Origin: Pseudomonadota bacterium
Lineage (GTDB): Bacteria > Pseudomonadota > Gammaproteobacteria > Steroidobacterales > Steroidobacteraceae
Assembly (NCBI GenBank): GCA_018241505.1
Contig: JAFEDS010000013.1
Span: 125,417-189,416, forward strand
Reading direction: 5' to 3'
Length of the DNA stretch: 64,000 bases
Under the pieces are notes generated by a model, which did not search any database, was not told the origin of the DNA, and was given only the letters and a program-made list of their open reading frames with translations. Every line of letters begins with the position of its first letter. Positions within the stretch are counted from its first letter, which is position 1. Shown piece by piece: positions 8,909-16,754 of this stretch. Position numbers and translations under genes: made by a program.

Positions 8909-11284
8909 ATGCTCTCGAGTTATCTGGCGGCGGCGTGGCGCAGCTTTCTGCGCGATCGGCTCTACGCCCTGATCAACATTATTGGACTCGCGATCGGGTT
9001 GTCGGCCGCTTTACTGAGCGGAATGTACATCCACAACGAGCTGACCTTCGAGCGCTTCCTGCCGGGCTTTGCGCACATCTACCGGATTTCAGCCGGTTTT
9101 GCCCCGCCGGGTGCCCCGATGACGCCGGTCGACTCCTCGCCGACGAATGTAGCGCCCTGGTTGAAGAGTCACATGCCCGCGCTTCAGCCCATCGCACGGC
9201 TGAGTGTGGGTAGCGACGTTGTCATTCGCGTCGGGCAAGTTGATTGGCTCGGACACATCAAGTGGGCGGATCCGCAGTTCTTCGATATCTTTCGTTTCCC
9301 GGTTGAGCAGGGCGACCTGCTGAGCGCACTGCAGCGGCCGGATGGAGTTGTACTCACGAGCTCCACCGCCCGCCACATGTTCGGTCGGGAGCGGGTGGTT
9401 GGCGAAACGTTCGAGTTGGACCACGCTCATACGATGAGAGTAGCCGCCGTGGTCAAAGACCTGCCGGCAAACACGCATTTTGAATTCACTCTGGTTGGTT
9501 CCACGCGGGCGGAATTCAGTTCCACGGCGATGCTGGACAAGGAGCCGGCCGACGTTCGCCGGCCGTGGGATGCCAACACCTACTTTCGGCTTCCGCCGGG
9601 CGTTGCCATTGCGGACGTCCGGGCAGCGCTGGCTGAATACATCCACGCGCAGGGCGATCTCCCGGGCAGGCACACCGGCATGCGCGACGCCCTTCCGGTC
9701 ATGCCGATTGCCGCCATCCATCTCGCGCCTGAGGGTGCCGCCGCAATGCGGGCTCACGGCAGTGTTGAGATGCTGTTTGCGATTGGGGGTGTCGGGCTGC
9801 TGATCCTGGTAGTGTCTATAATCAACTTCGTCAATCTGTCGACCGCGCGAGCGGCGCGGCGGCGAATCGAGGTGGCGGTCCGAAAGGCGGTGGGTGCGAC
9901 CCGCGGGCAACTCATCGTGCAATTCATGGGCGAGGCTTCTTTGTATGCGTGCGCCGGCGCCATTCTCGCTGTTTGCCTGGTCGAGCTGGCATTGCCTGGA
10001 TTCAATCAATTGTCCGGGACCGATTTTGCTTTCGACTACTGGCGCCATCCGCAGCTTCTGGCCTGGGCGGGAGGGTTGACGCTGCTGGTGGGGTTGCTTG
10101 CGGGGACCTATCCGGCATTGGTGTTGGGTTCGATCAATCCGGTGGCTGCCCTGAAGGGCGGGCCTGTGCGAGCGGGTGGGGTGTTGCGCAACGTGTTGGT
10201 GACCGCGCAATTCGCCGTGTTGATCGGATTGTTGTGCACCATCGGCGTCGTATTCGAACAGACTTCATTGGCCAAGGCGGCAGTCGGGCGGCTCGATACA
10301 CACGGGGTATTCGCCATCAACACCGAGTGCCGGCCATCCCTGGTCGAGCGGGTTCGCGCCTTGCCCGGTGTGATCGCGGCGGGATGTTCTGAAAGCGCAC
10401 CCCTAGGTTACGTGAAGCGCCACAGCTATGGCGCCTTTCACGGCGGAGTCAGTACGATGTTCCGCAAGGAAACGGTCGCTAGTGGCTTTTTCGAGGCCTA
10501 CGGCCTGAAACCGGTGGCGGGCCGCCTGTTTCTAGCGGACCCCACCGCGGACGCGGAAACAGCAATCATCAATACCACCGCGGTCAGGCGCTTTGGCTTT
10601 TCCTCGGCCAACGCGGCAGTTGGGCAGTTCGTGACGGTCACGGATGATGGGAAAGCCACGCGTATCGTGGGTGTCATTCCGGATTTTCTTCTGGAGTCGG
10701 TACGTAGCCCGATCGAGCCCACCGTCTTCACGGTGACCGGCGGCGAGCTGCGGATGCTGAGTGTGCGAACCGAGCCGGCGCGGCAGATTGCCGCGCTGGA
10801 CTCGATCAAGGACCTCTGGAAGCAGCAGGAGCCCTTCCGCCCCTTGTCCATGTTTCCCATCAGCCAGGAGCTGCAAGGCTTCTATGCGGACCTCGTGGCC
10901 GCGGCGGCTGTATTTGGCACGTGTAGCGGAATTGCATTGTTGCTTGCGTGTACGGGCTTGTTCGGCCTGGCGTCGTTCGCGGTCGAGCGCCGCACCAAGG
11001 AGACGGGTATTCGCAAAGCCATGGGAGCAGGACGGGCTGACATCCTGCGCCTGCTGTTTGGCCAGCTCACCTTGCCGGTCCTGGCAGCCAATCTCATAGC
11101 ATGGCCGGTCTGTTTCTTTCTGCTGCGTCATTGGCTGGCGGGTTTTGCCTATCGCGTGGACCTGGGAGCGGAGGTCTTTATTGGCTCCGGCCTGGTGGCT
11201 GTTGTGGTCGCCTGGGCGACCATTTGCGCACAGGTGTTGCGGCTCGCGGCTGTCAGGCCCGTGGCGTCGTTACGCTATGAGTGA
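8909..11284 (+). CDS. FtsX/MacB-type ABC permease 1
   Basis: 791 residues. An N-terminal helix (YALINIIGLAIGLSAALLSG), a large periplasmic MacB_PCD domain (about 45-270), three helices with the FtsX signature (LSTARAARRRIEVAVRKAVG), a second periplasmic domain (about 440-670) and three final helices with ERRTKETGIRKAMGAG. This double FtsX layout is that of the duplicated permeases found with NtrC-type regulators. The stop overlaps the next start (TGATG at 11282-11286), indicating translational coupling. Substrate unknown; antimicrobial or lipid export is typical of relatives. Confidence 0.9.
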   Translation: MLSSYLAAAWRSFLRDRLYALINIIGLAIGLSAALLSGMYIHNELTFERFLPGFAHIYRISAGFAPPGAPMTPVDSSPTNVAPWLKSHMPALQPIARLSVGSDVVIRVGQVDWLGHIKWADPQFFDIFRFPVEQGDLLSALQRPDGVVLTSSTARHMFGRERVVGETFELDHAHTMRVAAVVKDLPANTHFEFTLVGSTRAEFSSTAMLDKEPADVRRPWDANTYFRLPPGVAIADVRAALAEYIHAQGDLPGRHTGMRDALPVMPIAAIHLAPEGAAAMRAHGSVEMLFAIGGVGLLILVVSIINFVNLSTARAARRRIEVAVRKAVGATRGQLIVQFMGEASLYACAGAILAVCLVELALPGFNQLSGTDFAFDYWRHPQLLAWAGGLTLLVGLLAGTYPALVLGSINPVAALKGGPVRAGGVLRNVLVTAQFAVLIGLLCTIGVVFEQTSLAKAAVGRLDTHGVFAINTECRPSLVERVRALPGVIAAGCSESAPLGYVKRHSYGAFHGGVSTMFRKETVASGFFEAYGLKPVAGRLFLADPTADAETAIINTTAVRRFGFSSANAAVGQFVTVTDDGKATRIVGVIPDFLLESVRSPIEPTVFTVTGGELRMLSVRTEPARQIAALDSIKDLWKQQEPFRPLSMFPISQELQGFYADLVAAAAVFGTCSGIALLLACTGLFGLASFAVERRTKETGIRKAMGAGRADILRLLFGQLTLPVLAANLIAWPVCFFLLRHWLAGFAYRVDLGAEVFIGSGLVAVVVAWATICAQVLRLAAVRPVASLRYE

Positions 11285-13668
11285 TGTGTGCCATGTTCCG
11301 TAGTTGTCTTGCAGCGGCGCTACGGAGCCTGGCTCGCAGCCGGATCTACTCCGCCATCAGCGTGTTTGGGCTGGCGATTGGCCTGTGCGCCGCGATCCTG
11401 GTGGGCTTGATAGTCCACAACGAAAGCAGCTACGACCGTTTCCTGCCGGGTTACCAGCACATCTACCTTGCAGGCGAGGTGCTCTTGCCGGCTGGGCACC
11501 CGGGCCTGTACTCCACGGCAACGCCAAGTTGGATCGCCGCACCGCTGGGGCGGCAATTTCCTCAAATCGAGGCGGTCACGCGGCTCGCGCGGCAGGACGT
11601 CCGGTTGCAGCAGGGAGTCGTGGGGGCGCGGGAAGCGATCTACTGGGCGGATCCGAACGTATTCGATGTCCTGCGATTTCCAACTCTCGCGGGAGATCTT
11701 CGGATGGCGCTGCGGCGGCCCGACGGCATTGTGTTGAGCCGCGCCGCAGCCAGGAAGTATTTCGGCCATGACGACCCTCTTGGGAAGTCTGTACTGCTGA
11801 ACAGTACGCACGCAATGACGGTTACGGCGGTGATTGCGGATCTGCCGGTCCACAACACGCAATTCGAGACTGCAATTCTTGCCAGCGGTGCCGCGTCTTT
11901 CTCGGACCTGACACACCTCGACAGCACGGACCACCCCGATGGCACGGGAATCGAGCTATCGGTATTGACGTATTTCCGGCTGGCGCCAAACGCATCGATT
12001 GAGCGGCTGCGGCAGGCGATGCCCGATTTTTTCAATAGTGTGCGTCCCGAAAGGTTGATGCCCGCGGGCACGCATTCGTGGCTCGACCTCATGCGATTGG
12101 ATGAGGTGCATCTGTCGGCAGATGTGTCCCCCGGGGTGGCCAGCCGACTGTTGATGATTGTTGTTGTCGGCGTGCTCATATTGGCGGTTGCAGCGGTCAA
12201 TTTCGTGAATCTGACGACCGCGCGGGCCGCGCGCCGTGCGCTCGAAGTAGGTATCCGCAAGGCATCCGGCGCGGGACGCGGGTCCCTCATTGTGCAATTC
12301 CTCGGTGAGGCACTCCTGTACACGCTCATTGCCGCACTTCTGGCGGTCATGTTGGTCGAGCTGCTGTTGCCGGCGGTCAACGACTTTCTGCAAACCGGGG
12401 CGACCTTTACCTGGTGGCGCGAGCCGCTGCTGATCGGTTGGATCGCTGCCGGGACCGGGCTCCTGGCGCTGCTCGCCGGCAGCTACCCGGCCTTCTTGTT
12501 GTCCACATTCCGGCCGGTGGCGGTGCTGAAGTCACGGCTAGCACTGCCGGGCGGCAGTACGCTGCGCTTGCTGTTGGTCAGTACGCAGTTTGCCGTTCTG
12601 ATGGGCCTGGTGATTGCCGCGGGCGTCGTCTACGAACAGCGCGAGTATGCAACTCACGAAGCGCTCCGCGTCAACACTGACCAGGTGCTGCTCATCAGGA
12701 CCCGCTGCGAGCGGGCGCTCGAGGACAGGTTGCGTGCTCTCGGGGGAGTGGTCAGTGTGGCATGTTCCGATGAATCGCTGTTGAGCAGCGCCGCGTTCGG
12801 CAATTACAAGTTGCGGGATGGCAGTTTCACCGCGGTGGATATCAACCCGATTGAGCCGGGGGTCCTGCAGATGCTGGGCCTGCCGCCCCGGGCAGGCCAG
12901 TATCCGCAGGCCGGCGCGGCGGCAGCCGGTCTCGTCATCAACGAAACAGCGACACGCCGCTTCGGCTTCAAAGGTGCCGCCCAGGCTGTCGGGCAATATC
13001 TTCCCATTGTCGATTCCACGGACATGGCCGGCATTCCCATTGTTGCGGTCGCTCCCGACTTCAGTATCAATGCGGTAAATGAGCCGGTGCGTCCCGCGGT
13101 GTATACAGCGTTCGAGCGGAACGAGGCTGGGCAACAACTCATCAACATCAAGCTGGCGGGGCACGACATTCCCAGGACGTTGCTCGCGATCGATCACCTG
13201 TTGACGGCAACCCAACCCGCTGCTGCCATTGACCGGCAATTTCTCAACGACTACATACAAAACCTCTACTCGTCGGTACGGCGCCAGGAGCAGGCATTGG
13301 CGTTCAGTGCGGCCGTCGCTGTGTTGATCGCCTGTCTGGGTCTCGTCGGTCTGTCAGCTTCGCTGGCGCAGCGGCGCACCAAGGAAATCGGTATTCGCAA
13401 GGCGATGGGCGCGCAATCGCGGGACATACTGCGCATGTTGCTGTGGCAGTTCACACAGCCGGTGTTGGGAGCAATGGTTGTCGCGTGGCTGGTTGCCGGG
13501 CTCGTCATGAACCGATGGCTGCATGGATTTGCCTATCACGTGGAGCTGGATTGGTGGTTGATGCTGGCTGCCGCTGTAGTGGGACTGCTGCTCGCCTTGG
13601 CAACGGTCGGAACGCATTGTTATCTGATCGCTCGCGCGCGGCCCGTAGCGGCATTGCGCTACGAATAA
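11284..13668 (+). CDS. FtsX/MacB-type ABC permease 2
   Basis: About 794 residues, collinear with the preceding permease: N-terminal helix YSAISVFGLAIGLCAAILVG, periplasmic domain, LTTARAARRALEVGIRKASG, second periplasmic domain, and C-terminal QRRTKEIGIRKAMGAQ. Both end in RPVA(S/A)LRYE. The two permeases are clearly paralogous and probably form the heterodimeric membrane part of one transporter with the single upstream ATPase. GTG 11281 is a possible alternative start; ATG 11284 overlaps the previous stop. Confidence 0.9.
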   Translation: MCAMFRSCLAAALRSLARSRIYSAISVFGLAIGLCAAILVGLIVHNESSYDRFLPGYQHIYLAGEVLLPAGHPGLYSTATPSWIAAPLGRQFPQIEAVTRLARQDVRLQQGVVGAREAIYWADPNVFDVLRFPTLAGDLRMALRRPDGIVLSRAAARKYFGHDDPLGKSVLLNSTHAMTVTAVIADLPVHNTQFETAILASGAASFSDLTHLDSTDHPDGTGIELSVLTYFRLAPNASIERLRQAMPDFFNSVRPERLMPAGTHSWLDLMRLDEVHLSADVSPGVASRLLMIVVVGVLILAVAAVNFVNLTTARAARRALEVGIRKASGAGRGSLIVQFLGEALLYTLIAALLAVMLVELLLPAVNDFLQTGATFTWWREPLLIGWIAAGTGLLALLAGSYPAFLLSTFRPVAVLKSRLALPGGSTLRLLLVSTQFAVLMGLVIAAGVVYEQREYATHEALRVNTDQVLLIRTRCERALEDRLRALGGVVSVACSDESLLSSAAFGNYKLRDGSFTAVDINPIEPGVLQMLGLPPRAGQYPQAGAAAAGLVINETATRRFGFKGAAQAVGQYLPIVDSTDMAGIPIVAVAPDFSINAVNEPVRPAVYTAFERNEAGQQLINIKLAGHDIPRTLLAIDHLLTATQPAAAIDRQFLNDYIQNLYSSVRRQEQALAFSAAVAVLIACLGLVGLSASLAQRRTKEIGIRKAMGAQSRDILRMLLWQFTQPVLGAMVVAWLVAGLVMNRWLHGFAYHVELDWWLMLAAAVVGLLLALATVGTHCYLIARARPVAALRYE

Positions 13669-13758
13669 ACATGACTCGACTTATTGCCGCAAAAGCGGCA
13701 TACTCGGCCCATGCTCAATCCGGGTTTCAAGTCAGCGACCTCATTGACTGTGCCATGC

Positions 13759-13774
13759 TGGCACGGGGGTTGCT
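13759..13774 (+). promoter_or_regulatory. sigma-54 promoter upstream of the polyamine module
   Basis: TGGCACGGGGGTTGCT matches the TGGCACG-N4-TTGCT consensus at every fixed position; GG 13760-13761 and GC 13772-13773 are 10 bases apart. Predicted transcription start is near 13785, about 120 nt before the ATG at 13908. The promoter overlaps an inverted repeat (GTGCCA 13750-13755 / TGGCAC 13759-13764), a possible regulator site. The activator is not evident. Confidence 0.7.
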
Positions 13775-13907
13775 CCACCCTGGATGGTCCTGACATCACG
13801 GTGTCGGGCCGGCAAATCCCACTCGGTACGTTGGCCAGCTAGCCATTGCTCGCGAGCGCTTGCGCCCGCGATTTCCGACGCTTCCGCAAGATGAGCTGCC
13901 ATGCATC

Positions 13908-15284
13908 ATGCCCTCTATTCATGTTTCTGATATCGAGTCGTTCACCCGGGCCCATCCCGACACTCAGTTCGTGGATGTGTTGCTTCCAGACCTGTTATCA
14001 ACACCACGTGGCAAACGGCTGAAAATAGACGCTTTGCCGGCTGTATATGCCGGCGCGTTCCGGCTGCCGGGTTCCATCTTTGCAATGGACGCACTCGGTA
14101 ACACCATCGAGGCTACCGGGCTCGGCTTCGATGACGGCGATGCCGACCGGTCCTGTATTCCTGTTCACGACTCGCTGGTATGCGCGCCGTGGATGGACGA
14201 GGGCGTGGCGCAGATACAGGTCAGTATGGCCGATCACGACGGCAAGCCCTTTTTCGGCGATCCGCGCCACGTGTTGGCGCAGGTGGTAAACCGATTCACT
14301 GAGATTGGATTGCGGCCGGTGATTGCGCTCGAGGTGGAGTTCTATGTCGTAGACCCCCGCAGAACACGGCAGGGTGGAATCCGGCCCGCCGCCGCTCCCG
14401 GCAAGCCGGCCCGGCGCACGGGCAAACAAATCAACTCCATGGCGCGCATCGAGGAAATGTCGGCAATTCTCGCGGAGATCAGCCGGACGTGCGAAATCCA
14501 GAACGTCCCCGCCACGAGCATGCTCGCCGAGAGCGGTCCAGGCCAGTATGAAGTCAATCTGCGTCATGTTGCCGATCCGTGTCTGGCGTGCGATCACGTC
14601 ATCCGGCTGAAGCGCATCGTGCGTGGCGTGTTTCTCAAACACGGGTTGCATGCGACCTTCATGCCGAAGCCGTATGCCGACGAGCCCGGAAGCGGGACTC
14701 ATATCCATGTCAGCCTGCTGAAGGATGACGGCCGCAATCAGTTTGCGTCCGACAGCCTGGAGCCCAATGAGAGCTTGCGGCACGCCATTGGCGGTCTTGC
14801 AACCAGCATGGCCGAATCCATGTTGGTATTCGCGCCGACGGCGAATTCCTACAGGCGGTTCCGGCCCGAGTGCTACGTTCCGATGAGTCCCACGTGGGGC
14901 CTCAACAACCGCGGCGTTGCGCTGCGAATTCCTGCTGATACACCTGACAACCGTCGTGTGGAACACCGCGTAGCAGGCGCCGATGTGAATCCCTACCTGT
15001 TGGCCGCATTGGTACTGGCGGGCGTTCACAAGGGGATCACCCAGAAGATCGAGCCGTGCGATCCTGTGACCGGCAACCCTTATAGTAGAGATTGTGTGGA
15101 GGCGGCAGCGCTGCCCACGAACTGGTACGAGTCCGCGTTATTGTTCGAGCGGAGCGCCTTCGCTGCGGAGTATCTCGGCGCCGATTTCCAGGAGCTTTAC
15201 GCGACAACCCGGCGCGCGGAGTTGCAGGCGTTCGACAACCAGGTCACCCCACTCGAATATGACTGGTACTTGACGGCCGGCTGA
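13908..15284 (+). CDS. glutamine synthetase-like gamma-glutamylpolyamine ligase (PuuA-like)
   Basis: 458 residues. Glutamine synthetase motifs are in order: an N-terminal beta-grasp part, then LAESGPGQYEVNL, GSGTHIHVSL, SYRRFRPECYVP, NNRGVALRIP and VEHRVAGADVNPYLLAA. It lacks the adenylylation-loop tyrosine region of true GlnA and matches the shorter subgroup that ligates glutamate to putrescine or other amines. The next gene, 8 nt on, is a polyamine-type aminotransferase, which supports amine catabolism. A TTG at 13860 would lengthen it by 16 residues; ATG 13908 is preferred. Expression is probably sigma-54 and nitrogen controlled from 13759. Confidence 0.86.
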   Translation: MPSIHVSDIESFTRAHPDTQFVDVLLPDLLSTPRGKRLKIDALPAVYAGAFRLPGSIFAMDALGNTIEATGLGFDDGDADRSCIPVHDSLVCAPWMDEGVAQIQVSMADHDGKPFFGDPRHVLAQVVNRFTEIGLRPVIALEVEFYVVDPRRTRQGGIRPAAAPGKPARRTGKQINSMARIEEMSAILAEISRTCEIQNVPATSMLAESGPGQYEVNLRHVADPCLACDHVIRLKRIVRGVFLKHGLHATFMPKPYADEPGSGTHIHVSLLKDDGRNQFASDSLEPNESLRHAIGGLATSMAESMLVFAPTANSYRRFRPECYVPMSPTWGLNNRGVALRIPADTPDNRRVEHRVAGADVNPYLLAALVLAGVHKGITQKIEPCDPVTGNPYSRDCVEAAALPTNWYESALLFERSAFAAEYLGADFQELYATTRRAELQAFDNQVTPLEYDWYLTAG

Positions 15285-15292
15285 GAAAGAAA

Positions 15293-16675
15293 ATGTCACA
15301 GACCCCTTTGATTGCCCCCCGTAGCACCCGCGAGTGGCAGAGCGCAGATGCGCAGCATTACTTGCATCCCTTCACCGACTTCAAGGCACTTGCCGCTCAT
15401 GGCTCACGCATCATCACGCGTGCCGAGGGCGTCTACCTGCACGACTCCAATGGCGAGCGCATCCTCGATGCGATGTCAGGCCTGTGGTGTGTCAATGTCG
15501 GCTATGGCCGCAAGGAGCTCGCCGAGGCTGCCTACAGGCAGATGCTGGAGCTGCCGTATTACAACAGCTTCTTCAAAGCGACCCATCCGCCGGCGATTGA
15601 GCTCGCCGGTCTGCTCGCGGAAATCACACCTCCGCAATTCAATCGGGTGTTTTATGCGGGCTCGGGTTCTGAAGCCAATGACACGATTGTGCGCATGGTT
15701 CGGCGCTACTGGGATGTGAACGGCGAGCCCAACAGAACCATCATCATCAGCCGCGACAATGCCTATCACGGCAGCACCATGGCTGCCGCCAGCCTCGGCG
15801 GTATGAAGCCAATGCACGAGCAGGGTGGTTTACCCATTCCTGGGATCGTACACATCGAGCAGCCCTACTGGTATGAAAACGGCGGCGAGCTTTCGCCGGC
15901 GGAGTACGGAATCAAGGCCGCACAGCAGCTTCAGCGCAAGATTGAAGAGCTGGGTCCCCGGAACGTCGGCGCCTTCATTGGGGAACCCATCCAGGGTGCC
16001 GGAGGCGTGATTATTCCGCCGGATACCTACTGGCCCGAGATTCAGCGAATCTGCGCTCACTACGGGATTCTGCTGGCGGCCGACGAGGTGATTTGCGGTT
16101 TCGGGCGCCTCGGTCACTGGTTCGGTCAGCAACATTTCGGGTTCCAGCCCGACCTCATGACCCTGGCCAAGGGAATCACTTCCGGCTACCAACCTCTGGG
16201 CGGCGTGATGGTGAGTGACCGGGTGGCGGACGTCCTGATTGACAAGGGCGGCGAATTCCACCACGGGTTCACCTACTCCGGTCATCCCGTGGCTTGCGCT
16301 GTTGCCGTCCGCAACATCCGTATTTTGAAGGACGAGGGTATTGTCGAGCGGGTTCGAGCCGAAACCGGCCCTTACCTGCAGAAACGCTGGCGCGAGTTGG
16401 CCGAGCATCCGTTGGTGGGCGAGGCGCGGGGCGTTGGATTTATTGGTGCGTTGGAGCTGGTGGCGGACAAGGCCGCACGGCGGTTCTTCCCGAATCGCGG
16501 CGATGTCGGATTGATCTGCCGTGACCACTGCTTTGCCAATGGGCTCGTGATGCGAGCCGTGCGCGATACCATGGTCATGGCGCCACCCCTGGTGATGGAG
16601 CGGGCGCAGATCGATGAGCTGATCGAAAAGGCCTGGCGCTGCCTCGATTTAACGGCGCGTGACTTGAAGAACTGA
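15293..16675 (+). CDS. class III aminotransferase, polyamine:pyruvate type (SpuC-like)
   Basis: 460 residues, full length. PLP-enzyme landmarks: GSGSEANDT near 123-131 (phosphate cup), DNAYHGSTMAAASLGG near 155-170, AADEV with Asp264 pairing the pyridine nitrogen, and the Schiff-base Lys293 in LAKGITSGY. The N-terminal block YLHPFTDF and the substrate-side YYNSFFKATHPP are typical of putrescine/spermidine:pyruvate transaminases. It starts 8 nt after the ligase gene and is almost certainly co-transcribed. Exact amine donor is not determinable from sequence. Confidence 0.88.
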   Translation: MSQTPLIAPRSTREWQSADAQHYLHPFTDFKALAAHGSRIITRAEGVYLHDSNGERILDAMSGLWCVNVGYGRKELAEAAYRQMLELPYYNSFFKATHPPAIELAGLLAEITPPQFNRVFYAGSGSEANDTIVRMVRRYWDVNGEPNRTIIISRDNAYHGSTMAAASLGGMKPMHEQGGLPIPGIVHIEQPYWYENGGELSPAEYGIKAAQQLQRKIEELGPRNVGAFIGEPIQGAGGVIIPPDTYWPEIQRICAHYGILLAADEVICGFGRLGHWFGQQHFGFQPDLMTLAKGITSGYQPLGGVMVSDRVADVLIDKGGEFHHGFTYSGHPVACAVAVRNIRILKDEGIVERVRAETGPYLQKRWRELAEHPLVGEARGVGFIGALELVADKAARRFFPNRGDVGLICRDHCFANGLVMRAVRDTMVMAPPLVMERAQIDELIEKAWRCLDLTARDLKN

Positions 16676-16754
16676 TACTCGCCTCACACTGGCGTACGGG
16701 CGGAGGGCGAGCTGCGGGGCGCTCCGCCAACTCCGTGGTATCCTGCGGGCCGCC

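Noticed and set aside
13670-13793. Possible 41-codon gene after permease 2
   Set aside because: It runs through the sigma-54 promoter at 13759 and has no ribosome site.
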